Source: Bacteroidota bacterium | Lineage (GTDB): Bacteria; Bacteroidota; Bacteroidia; UKL13-3 | Direction of reading: 5' to 3' | Assembly (NCBI GenBank): GCA_010027395.1 | Contig: RGVD01000156.1 | Location: 1-6,403 of the forward strand | DNA: 6,403 nt | Part shown: positions 1-6,403 of the stretch, in pieces | How positions within the stretch are numbered: the first letter of the stretch is position 1 | How the letters are laid out: the number at the start of each line of letters is the position of its first letter | Program-made: the position numbers and the translations under genes | Notes under the pieces: generated by a model | What the model saw: the letters and a program-made list of their open reading frames with translations, nothing else | Databases searched by the model: none | What the model was told of the DNA's origin: nothing

Positions 1-108
1 GGTAATACTGTGGTTTTAAACTTCGGATACGATCACCTTCCACAAAGTATTTTTATTGGAATTACCATTAGTCATAAATACAATTTTATTGATATTGATG
101 AATGGTAG
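1..108 (+). CDS. C-terminal fragment of an unidentified protein (possible outer-membrane beta-barrel end)
   Basis: Frame 1 is open from the first base to a TAG at 106-108, giving the last 35 residues of a protein whose start lies left of the window. The visible part has a run with alternating hydrophobic residues (IFIGITISHKY) and ends in Trp. That would fit the last strand of an outer-membrane barrel, whose final residue is usually aromatic. This is inference from a very short piece and no family can be named. The stop lies only 7 bp from the stop of the converging transporter gene, and no hairpin terminator is visible between them. It could also be the end of an ordinary soluble beta-rich protein. 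Confidence 0.55.
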   Translation, partial: GNTVVLNFGYDHLPQSIFIGITISHKYNFIDIDEW

Positions 109-115
109 AAAATGC

Positions 116-1339
116 CTACAAAGGAAATTGGTGTTTTTTTTGAGTAAAAGATTTTACTGCAAGAAAAATACTCACAACTATCATCATTGAGGCTAAAATA
201 AAGGGTGCTCCAGGGAAATAGTAAGGTGTTTCGGCTGATGTGAAATAAGCAAATAAGCCATTCATTAACACAGGACCTATGATGGAAGTTAAACTTATCA
301 AACTAGTAAGTGCACCTTGCAATTCCCCTTGCTCGTTAGCAGGCACATGATTTGAAATATAACCCTGTAAAGCCGGTCCTGCCAAACCACCCAAGCAATA
401 GGGAATTAAAAAAGCATACATCATCCAACTTGAAGAGGCAAATGCAAAAAGCAATAAGCCAATTGCGTAAAATGCCAAGCCTGCATAAATGGATTTCACC
501 TGTCCAATTTTAGGTATAACAATCCTGATTAATCCTCCTTGTACCAAGGACACCAAAACACCTACAAAACCAAGTGAGTAGCCGACCATGGCTTCGTTCC
601 AACTAAATTTAAGCATGGTATAATAAGACCAATTTGATTGAACTGCATGAGAGGCAATGTACATAAGCATATGGCAAGCTGCTAATGAAGACACTGCGGG
701 ATATCTTTTTAAGTTTAACAGAGATGAAACAGGGTTTGCCCTTTTCCATTCAAAATTTCTTCGATTATTGCAATCCAAAGATTCTGGAATGAAGAAGTAA
801 CCATATAAGAAATTTATTAACGTGAGTACAGAGGCTGCCATAAAGGGAATTCGAGCACCCCATTGCGCTGAAATGCCACCAACTACCGGTCCAATAATGA
901 AACCCAATCCAAATGCCGCACCAACTAAACCGAAGTTTTGCGCACGTTTCTCTGGCTCGCTGATATCGGCAATATAAGCAGTTGCGGTGGTGAAACTAGC
1001 TCCTGAAACGCCCGCAATAATACGTCCTAAAAAAAGCCATGACATACTGGGTGCCCAAGCCATAAATATATAGTCAATACCAAGTCCGAACAATGAAATA
1101 AGCAAGACAGGTCTTCGACCAAATTTATCACTCAATCCACCTAAAATGGGTGAAAATAAAAATTGCATGATGGCATAAGAAAACATCAGCCAACCTCCAT
1201 ATTGAGAGGCTTCGCTCAGCCCTTGTCCACTTAATTCTTGAATCAACTTAGGTATAACAGGTATGATAATCCCCAAGCCGATAACATCTATCAATATGGT
1301 GATGAAAATAAATATGAGTTGTCTGTTTGCGTTTTTCAT
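116..1339 (-). CDS. MFS drug:H+ antiporter, TetA-like (TCR/Tet subgroup)
   Basis: A 407-residue inner-membrane transporter of usual length for the 12-TM DHA1 group, probably exporting a small hydrophobic compound in exchange for protons. About 12 membrane segments can be drawn, roughly at 8-30, 47-67, 78-97, 101-122, 136-156, 164-184, 214-234, 251-272, 283-302, 305-327, 342-366 and 375-396. Family signatures are Asp18 in TM1 (IDVIGLGIIIPV), motif A in loop 2-3 (GGLSDKFGRRP, 67-77), IDY with Asp89, motif B Arg106 (LGRIIAG), AYIADI at 121-126, and antiporter motif C (GFIIGPVVGG, 146-155). The second half keeps the TetA-like GPALQG (321-326). By my recalled alignment to TetA(B), the positions of His257 and Asp285 hold Val263 and Tyr291, so tetracycline itself need not be the substrate. 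The ATG start follows an A-rich stretch without a Shine-Dalgarno sequence. The permease gene lies 84 bp upstream on the same strand, so co-transcription is possible; no dedicated regulator is in view. Confidence 0.9.
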   Translation of the reverse strand: MKNANRQLIFIFITILIDVIGLGIIIPVIPKLIQELSGQGLSEASQYGGWLMFSYAIMQFLFSPILGGLSDKFGRRPVLLISLFGLGIDYIFMAWAPSMSWLFLGRIIAGVSGASFTTATAYIADISEPEKRAQNFGLVGAAFGLGFIIGPVVGGISAQWGARIPFMAASVLTLINFLYGYFFIPESLDCNNRRNFEWKRANPVSSLLNLKRYPAVSSLAACHMLMYIASHAVQSNWSYYTMLKFSWNEAMVGYSLGFVGVLVSLVQGGLIRIVIPKIGQVKSIYAGLAFYAIGLLLFAFASSSWMMYAFLIPYCLGGLAGPALQGYISNHVPANEQGELQGALTSLISLTSIIGPVLMNGLFAYFTSAETPYYFPGAPFILASMMIVVSIFLAVKSFTQKKHQFPL

Positions 1340-1423
1340 TTTTTTAATAATATGATTGAAAGATTATTTCTGAATTATAATTAAAATAACCTCAATCCTT
1401 CTGCCTAATTCCAAAATCCTTTT

Positions 1424-2641
1424 TTAATCCCACTTAATTACCTTAGCGGGTTTTATTTTTGCTACATATAATGATGGAAGTAGCAAAACCATAACGCTAA
1501 TTATAAATGAGAAAATATTGATCATAGCTATTACATCAAACGATAAGTCAATGGGCACTTGGCTGATGAAATAGTCTTTCTGATTAAGCTTGATAAAACC
1601 AAATTTTTGTTGAAGTAAACACAAGCCAATACCTGTTACATTTCCAATCAGCAATCCTAAGAGTATAATGCGTGAAGCCATCAAAAGGAAGATTCTGCTT
1701 ATAAGTCTTCTTTTAGCTCCCATCGCTTTTAAGATGCCAATCATGTGACTGCGCTCAATAATCAAAATTAGTAAAGCCGTAATCATATTGATACATGCTA
1801 CAACTATCATAAGGATGATGATGATAAGCACATTTGTATCAAGTAAACTAAGCCAACTAAACAATGATGGGTATGTGCTGCTCACGCTTTGAAGTCCCAT
1901 AGTGTAAGGCGTGATATTACTTAGTTTGTCTAGTTCTGAGTCAATATTTGAAAAAGAAGTAGTGTTGATTTGATAGCCACTGATAAGGCTATCGCCCCAT
2001 GCATTCAGTCTTTGGCATTGACGCATATCTACAAATGCATAAATCTCATCCAATTCGCTTAACCCTGAATCAAAAACACCTACAATATTGAATTTTCTTA
2101 CCCGAGGTGGGTCCTGTATGAAATAAACATACATGGCATCATTCAAATGTAGGTTTAGCCTGTCTGCTGTGGTTTTCGAGATAACCACATCATTGCTCAC
2201 TTTACTCTGCGAAAGGCTAAAAACACTGCCTTCCTTTAAATTGTTTCGGATAAAAGTCCAATTATAATTTTGGTCAATACCTTTTAAAATCACACCTTTA
2301 AAGTCAGATTTTGTTTTGATGATACCCGTTTTGGTGGCATAAGGTTCGAAATGCACTACACCATTATAGCCTCTGGCAATTTGCTCAAAAATACTATCCC
2401 TTCTAATGGGTAAACCTTCAATGCTGTTATTTAAATCGAGGGGTGTTATCTGAATATGACCATGAAATCCGATGACCTTGTTTTGAATCTCTTTTTGATA
2501 ACCACGCGAAATGGAAATGGCAACTATCATTACCAAAATGCTTAGGGCAACGGCAAGTGTGGCAATCTTAACGATGAGTTTAGAAAAACCAGTGTCGCTT
2601 TTTTTGCTCAAGCGTTGAGATATAAAATAAGCTAAATTCAA
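1424..2641 (-). CDS. FtsX-like / LolC-E-type ABC transporter permease
   Basis: About 405 residues from the preferred start, the normal size for the lipoprotein-releasing LolC/E permease family of the inner membrane. These work with a LolD-type ATPase, which is not encoded here. From the preferred start: TM1 about 23-45, a large extracytoplasmic MacB-type domain about 46-266 (GFHGHIQI near 58-65; GVFDSGLSELDEIY starting near 188), TM2 about 270-294, a cytoplasmic coupling segment ERSHMIGILKAMGAKRR (296-312), TM3 about 315-341, TM4 about 369-393, and the family-like tail KPAKVIKWD. There is no usable ATG at the 5' end. An in-frame TAA at 2672-2674 leaves TTG at 2668 or TTG at 2641. I prefer 2641 because the product then begins (M)NLAYFISQRL, like relatives I remember, and leaves room for a promoter. 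Starting at 2668 adds nine residues (414 aa). Lipoprotein sorting is the likely role by family, but Bacteroidota carry several paralogues, so the cargo is uncertain. Confidence 0.88.
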   Translation of the reverse strand: MNLAYFISQRLSKKSDTGFSKLIVKIATLAVALSILVMIVAISISRGYQKEIQNKVIGFHGHIQITPLDLNNSIEGLPIRRDSIFEQIARGYNGVVHFEPYATKTGIIKTKSDFKGVILKGIDQNYNWTFIRNNLKEGSVFSLSQSKVSNDVVISKTTADRLNLHLNDAMYVYFIQDPPRVRKFNIVGVFDSGLSELDEIYAFVDMRQCQRLNAWGDSLISGYQINTTSFSNIDSELDKLSNITPYTMGLQSVSSTYPSLFSWLSLLDTNVLIIIILMIVVACINMITALLILIIERSHMIGILKAMGAKRRLISRIFLLMASRIILLGLLIGNVTGIGLCLLQQKFGFIKLNQKDYFISQVPIDLSFDVIAMINIFSFIISVMVLLLPSLYVAKIKPAKVIKWD

Positions 2642-2683
2642 ATAATTGCCTAAGTATAATTTATACAAGAATTAATATTAAGT
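2642..2683. promoter_or_regulatory. Divergent promoter region with a 13-bp palindrome (putative)
   Basis: This is the only space between the divergent permease and NamZ genes, so the promoters of both must lie in it or overlap the coding ends. It is nearly all A/T. At 2654-2666 it holds a perfect inverted repeat, GTATAA-T-TTATAC. The repeat contains TATAAT on the plus strand (2655-2660) and TATAAA on the minus strand, so it could serve as a -10-like element in both directions or as an operator. I found no convincing Bacteroidota -7 element (TAnnTTTG) or -33 element. The assignment rests on gene layout and base composition only. Confidence 0.35.
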
Positions 2684-3940
2684 ATGTTAAACAAATACAG
2701 CTACCCAAGCCAAAGACAAGCAATTCAAGCATTTTCTTTTTTAGATTTTTCTTTTCAGTTTTTGTTTTTACTTGTGCTTTCCATTTGTCTTTCCTCGAAT
2801 TCTAATGCTCAAATAACAATAGGGGCTGAGAAAATGAATGAATATTTGCCGCTTTTAAAAAATAAGAAAGTAGCATTGGTGGTTAACCAAACTTCAATGG
2901 TAAGAAACACACATTTGGTAGATACACTTTTAAAAAGAAAGGTAAATATTCTAAATATTTTTGCACCTGAACATGGATTTAGGGGAGATCACAGTGCAGG
3001 TGAAAAAGTAAAATCTGGAATCGATGCATTAACCAAACTTCAGGTTATTTCCTTGTATGGAAAGAACAAGAAGCCTACAGAAGCTCAAATGGCAAAATGC
3101 GATATTGTTATTTTTGATATACAAGATGTGGGTGCGAGATTTTACACCTACATAAGCACTTTACATTATGTGATGGAGGCTTGTGCCGAGAGCAACAAAC
3201 TGCTTTTGATTTTAGATAGACCTAATCCAAATGGGTATTATGTTGATGGCCCTGTTTTAGATACAAGTTATCGTTCATTTGTGGGTATGCATCCTGTGCC
3301 AATTGTTCATGGTATGACAGTTGGTGAATATGCTCAAATGATCAATGGAGAGAGATGGTTAAAGGATTCATTGCAATGCAAATTACAAATTATTAAATGT
3401 GATAAATATACGCACGATCAATTGTATAGATTGCCAGTAAAGCCCTCTCCGAATTTGCCAACTGCAGAAGCCATTTTTTTATATCCAAGTTTGTGTTTGT
3501 TTGAAGGTACCAATGTGAGTTTAGGGAGAGGTACCAAAAAACCTTTTGAATGTTTAGGAAAGCCCGGTAATAGTATTGGTGATTACAACTTTACTCCTTT
3601 GAATTTACCTGGAATAGCAGAAAAGCCTCCTTTTCAAGATACCCTATGTAGAGGTTTTTTATTATCTGAATACGCTAAAAATTTTATGTTTTATGATATG
3701 AAAATTAACCTATATTGGTTGAAAGAGTTATATAAAGTAGAAAAAGAAAAGTCAACATTTTTTAACTCTTTTTTTGATAAAGTAGCAGGCAATTCAATAC
3801 TTCGTAAACAGATTGCTGAGGGGAAAAGCGAAGAAGATATACGTCAATCATGGCAGGAGGGGCTGCAAACATATAAGCCAATACGTAAAAAATACCTGTT
3901 ATATAGAGATTTTACAGGTAAACCCTGGATATATGAATAG
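2684..3940 (+). CDS. namZ: Exported exo-beta-N-acetylmuramidase NamZ-like protein (DUF1343, GH171)
   Basis: A 418-residue protein of the DUF1343 family. Its characterised members (Bacillus subtilis YbbC/NamZ, Tannerella forsythia NamZ) remove terminal MurNAc from peptidoglycan fragments. The N-terminus is an export signal with an unusually long n-region (about 1-24), a hydrophobic core (FQFLFLLVLSICL, 24-36) and likely signal peptidase I cleavage at SNA|Q (42/43). Cys35 sits in LSIC, a poor lipobox, so a periplasmic soluble form is more likely than a lipoprotein. Family blocks appear in order: VVNQTS (66-71), FAPEHGFRGD (93-102), FDIQDVGARFYTYISTL (144-160), DRPNPNG (178-184), VDGP (187-190), PSPNLP (254-259), and YPSLCLFEGTNVSLGRGT (267-284). 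Glu96 (PEHG) and Glu274 (FEGTN) are the best catalytic candidates, by motif conservation only. The length is complete. The next ATG in frame is codon 51, past the signal, so the ATG at 2684 is the start; no Shine-Dalgarno sequence precedes it. The permease gene is divergent. No MurNAc uptake or kinase genes are in view. Confidence 0.93.
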   Translation: MLNKYSYPSQRQAIQAFSFLDFSFQFLFLLVLSICLSSNSNAQITIGAEKMNEYLPLLKNKKVALVVNQTSMVRNTHLVDTLLKRKVNILNIFAPEHGFRGDHSAGEKVKSGIDALTKLQVISLYGKNKKPTEAQMAKCDIVIFDIQDVGARFYTYISTLHYVMEACAESNKLLLILDRPNPNGYYVDGPVLDTSYRSFVGMHPVPIVHGMTVGEYAQMINGERWLKDSLQCKLQIIKCDKYTHDQLYRLPVKPSPNLPTAEAIFLYPSLCLFEGTNVSLGRGTKKPFECLGKPGNSIGDYNFTPLNLPGIAEKPPFQDTLCRGFLLSEYAKNFMFYDMKINLYWLKELYKVEKEKSTFFNSFFDKVAGNSILRKQIAEGKSEEDIRQSWQEGLQTYKPIRKKYLLYRDFTGKPWIYE

Positions 3941-4073
3941 GGATGATTAGTTGCTACGATTTACATCAAAAAATCTACATAAGAAATAAATTTAACTCTA
4001 GTCCAACATCGTGTTGATTATTATAGCTATTCTATGGTAAATATTTTCTTACATTGCCTAAAAAAAGTAAGGT
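3941..4073. other. Intergenic gap between namZ and the acidic-protein gene
   Basis: This 133-bp AT-rich stretch contains no plausible gene. The only hairpin seen is CAACA-TCG-TGTTG at 4004-4016, a 5-bp stem without a following T-run, so it is not a convincing terminator. TTGATT (4014-4019) lies 18 bp from TAAATA (4038-4043), a very weak promoter-like pair for the downstream gene. An in-frame TAA at 4068-4070 marks the limit of the downstream reading frame. Read-through from namZ into the acidic gene cannot be excluded. Confidence 0.4.
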
Positions 4074-6403
4074 TTGAATAAGCAGGAATTTACACATTTG
4101 CTGAAAAATTACAGTGAGCTGGGCAGCGAACATATTGCTATGCTTAAGGAAATAGTTAAAGAGTACCCTTATTTTAGCTCAGCAAATGTGCTTTTGGCAA
4201 AAGCCATGAGCAATGACAAACATTACGAATATGAAAAGCAATTAAAAGCTACTGCCCTTATCACAGGCGATAGATCTGTGCTCTATAAAATTATAAACAG
4301 TATCCCGTTAAAAAGTGTTGATGAACTTCATTCCATTGCAGAAATTCCAACCGCTTTAAGGGTTGAAAAAATATCAAAACCTGATTTTGTGGGCGTAGAA
4401 GAAGAATTGCCGGCAATTGAGGAGCCTCAAATTGAAGAGCGTTCAATAATGTTTGAGGAAGTAAAAATTAACAAACCTTCTGTTGATTTAGTTAATCACA
4501 AAGAAGATATTGTAGAAGAATCATTACCCATAATTGAAGAGTCGAAGCATGAAATTGATGCTACAATTGAAGAAACACCTTTTGAAAAAGTAGAGTCAGT
4601 AATTGAATCTGAAACCAATCATTTAACCCAATGGAATTCATTTGAACACCCTTTTGAGAAACACGAGAAGGAGGAATTAAATGAAGTTGAACTAGCTTTG
4701 GATGAAGAGTTGAGGAATGAAGCAAGGTCGATAATTGAAGAAGCGAAACAACATCCTTTAGTTGAGGATGTATTAGAAAATGTTGACTTAATTCCCGAGG
4801 ATAGTTTGGCTCTAGCCACAGGTAATTTGGTGCGCTTCGAAAATATTAGAGACGAGAATTCACTCATAAATTTAGATGATGATGATATGTTGGTGGATTT
4901 TGATTTTGATACATTGGAAGGAGAAATAGAAAATTCATCTTTTAGTCAAAGTAATATCTTACCCGAATGGTTTGAACCAGAGAAAATCGAAACACCTGAA
5001 CTTGAAATATTCAATTCTATCGAACCTGAAAAACTGGAAATAAAGCATACAGTTGCGGCAGACAAGGAAATTAATGATACAAATAATATTCAAAATAAAG
5101 AAAAATTACAGCTCATTTCGGAATCAAACTTTCATTCAATAAGTGAAGAAGTTTTAATCAGTAACCATAGAGGAGAACTTGAAGAGATAATTGTATTTCC
5201 TGATTCTCAAGCAAAACATGAAGAAGATCATGTAGAGTCCTTCAAGCATGAAAGTTTAGCACCATCTTCAGAAAATCTTTTGGATTTTGAGGAGGAAATT
5301 GAAGTGAAAGAAGCACTTGCTGATGAACCGCTGAGCAATTGGACTGAAGAGAATACGGCTGATTTTCAACAAACCTTTGAGGAGCCCGAAGTTTCTGAGA
5401 AACAAGAAGAGATAACTAAAGATACAGAGGAATTAGAACATATAGCGGAAAGCGAAATTGAACATCATATTGAACTTGAAAAACAATTTGATAAAAATGA
5501 AGTCATAGATGGAGAGCCCATTCAAGTAATTCATTCAGAGCAAAATGAAAGCCTTGAAGGACATGATTTTATGGATTGGTTAGTCGTTAAAAAGGATAGT
5601 AATTTAAGTTCAGTAAGTCATATTGATTCGGCAGATAAGATTAATGAATTTAGTAATGATGAAGATGATGAGTTTACCTTAACCATCAGACAGTTAATAA
5701 AAGAAAGAACCGAAAAGTCTTCGAATATTTCAAATGAGTTGACACAGGATTTAGAAGAGGTAGTTGAACTGGAAAACATAGTTTCAAACGAAAATATTGA
5801 GGAAACGATTGTTGAATCAATTCCTGATTTTTCAATAAATGAAATTCAGGAAGAGAATACAATAGTAGAAGAAAAGACTGAAGAAGTCCATCCTTTCTAT
5901 GATTTCAAAGTAGAATCGGTATTGCCTGATTTTGAACAAATGGTATTGCATGATTTGAGCGATGAGGAAACTAATGAATATGCTTCTGAATTGCATAAAG
6001 AGCAAACATTTGAAGAAAAAATAATTACAGATGAAATAAAATTGGTTTTTCACCCAATACATGGACTTGTGCCTGCTAGTTTTGTTGATGCAACAGAAAT
6101 TAGCGATGTTAAAAAACAAGAGCCCATTATTGAGCCTTGGACTGAGTTTAATGAATCTTTGATATTGCCAACAGAAGAGAAAGAAATTGTCTCAACTGCT
6201 TTTATTCACGAGGAAGAATGGCTTGGTAGGATAGGAGAGATTCAAATTGATTTTATTGAAGGTTCGTCTGATGAAGAGGAGGAAGAATACGAAATACCTG
6301 TTTTCGATGAAGTGGCTTTTAGCGATGCTGATTTCGATAAAGGGTTTTCTTCTCAGTTTGTGCCTTTGGCAAAACCAGAAGAGCCAATTGAAGTTATTGA
6401 TTC
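4074..6403 (+). CDS. Long Glu-rich protein of unknown function, 5' part (runs off the window)
   Basis: The frame is open without a stop for 776 codons from a TTG at 4074 to the right edge; the C-terminus is missing. TTG is preferred because a TAA lies two codons upstream, because the product then begins (M)NKQEFTHLL, and because the first in-frame ATG (4140, codon 23) would cut into the first helix. Residues 1 to about 80 form an apparently helical module with EYPYF (30-34) and TGDRSVLYKII (64-74). I recognise this start from Bacteroidota hypothetical proteins, which often carry TPR-like repeats at the far end. From about residue 100 onward the sequence is low-complexity and acidic. Glu makes up about one fifth of the 776 residues (hand count near 150), with DDDD at 268-271 and EEEEE at 734-738. 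There is no Cys and few Gly. Six Trp sit in short islands at 187, 299, 423, 502, 689 and 716. No signal peptide or membrane segment is visible, so it is probably cytoplasmic and largely disordered. No enzymatic motif was found and its function is unknown. Confidence 0.85.
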   Translation, partial: MNKQEFTHLLKNYSELGSEHIAMLKEIVKEYPYFSSANVLLAKAMSNDKHYEYEKQLKATALITGDRSVLYKIINSIPLKSVDELHSIAEIPTALRVEKISKPDFVGVEEELPAIEEPQIEERSIMFEEVKINKPSVDLVNHKEDIVEESLPIIEESKHEIDATIEETPFEKVESVIESETNHLTQWNSFEHPFEKHEKEELNEVELALDEELRNEARSIIEEAKQHPLVEDVLENVDLIPEDSLALATGNLVRFENIRDENSLINLDDDDMLVDFDFDTLEGEIENSSFSQSNILPEWFEPEKIETPELEIFNSIEPEKLEIKHTVAADKEINDTNNIQNKEKLQLISESNFHSISEEVLISNHRGELEEIIVFPDSQAKHEEDHVESFKHESLAPSSENLLDFEEEIEVKEALADEPLSNWTEENTADFQQTFEEPEVSEKQEEITKDTEELEHIAESEIEHHIELEKQFDKNEVIDGEPIQVIHSEQNESLEGHDFMDWLVVKKDSNLSSVSHIDSADKINEFSNDEDDEFTLTIRQLIKERTEKSSNISNELTQDLEEVVELENIVSNENIEETIVESIPDFSINEIQEENTIVEEKTEEVHPFYDFKVESVLPDFEQMVLHDLSDEETNEYASELHKEQTFEEKIITDEIKLVFHPIHGLVPASFVDATEISDVKKQEPIIEPWTEFNESLILPTEEKEIVSTAFIHEEEWLGRIGEIQIDFIEGSSDEEEEEYEIPVFDEVAFSDADFDKGFSSQFVPLAKPEEPIEVID

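Noticed and set aside
109..115. Bidirectional terminator between the converging genes at the left edge
   Set aside because: Only 7 bp separate the stop codons, and I see no inverted repeat spanning them.
1340..1423. Promoter for the transporter gene in the 84-bp gap after the permease gene
   Set aside because: On the minus strand TTGAGG and TATAAT-like strings occur, but their spacing is much too short for a promoter and no TAnnTTTG element is present. Co-transcription from the permease promoter remains possible.
4004..4016. Hairpin CAACA-TCG-TGTTG downstream of namZ as a terminator
   Set aside because: The stem is only 5 bp and no T-run follows, so intrinsic termination is not supported.
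4619..4867. Minus-strand open frame of 82 codons, Ser- and Phe-rich
   Set aside because: It lies entirely antisense to the acidic gene. Its Ser/Phe/Leu bias is what the reverse complement of GAA- and GAG-rich codons produces. It has no recognisable domain, and the plus-strand frame is clearly the coding one.
5832..6119. Minus-strand open frame of 95 codons, Phe/Tyr/Ile-rich, superficially membrane-like
   Set aside because: Also antisense to the acidic gene. The apparent hydrophobicity comes from reading TTC/TTT complements of Glu and Lys codons, and the composition is not that of a real membrane protein.
4381..6403. Tandem repeat array in the acidic region
   Set aside because: Short strings such as IEE, PDF and LPxxEE recur, but without a fixed unit length or alignable copies. 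It reads as composition bias, not a true tandem repeat.

Overview
The window is AT-rich and looks like a chromosomal fragment from a member of the Bacteroidota. Four things point there: an exo-beta-N-acetylmuramidase NamZ (DUF1343) protein with an A-x-A|Q-type export signal, a stand-alone LolC/E-type FtsX permease of the form common in that phylum, a long acidic protein whose N-terminus resembles a family of Bacteroidota hypothetical proteins, and gene starts without Shine-Dalgarno sequences. The order within the phylum cannot be fixed from this sequence. I see no tRNA, rRNA, CRISPR array, insertion sequence or integration site.

Layout: (a) 1-108, the last 35 codons of a plus-strand gene, possibly an outer-membrane barrel. 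It converges on (b) 116-1339, minus strand, a 12-TM major facilitator of the TetA-like drug:H+ antiporter group. Upstream of it on the same strand, 84 bp away, is (c) an FtsX/LolC-E-type ABC permease, 1424 to about 2641. A short AT-rich gap containing a perfect 6-1-6 palindrome separates it from (d) the divergent plus-strand gene 2684-3940, NamZ. After a 133-bp gap comes (e) 4074 to beyond the right edge: an unbroken frame of at least 776 codons with a TTG start. It has a short helical N-terminal module followed by nearly 700 residues of cysteine-free, Glu-rich, probably disordered sequence.

Functionally the window leans towards the cell envelope: peptidoglycan fragment turnover (NamZ), a lipoprotein-release-type permease and a drug-efflux-type transporter. 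The genes do not form one obvious operon. The permease and transporter could be co-transcribed leftwards, while NamZ and the acidic gene read rightwards. The least understood element is the acidic protein, which continues past the window. No defence, mobile or biosynthetic system is evident.
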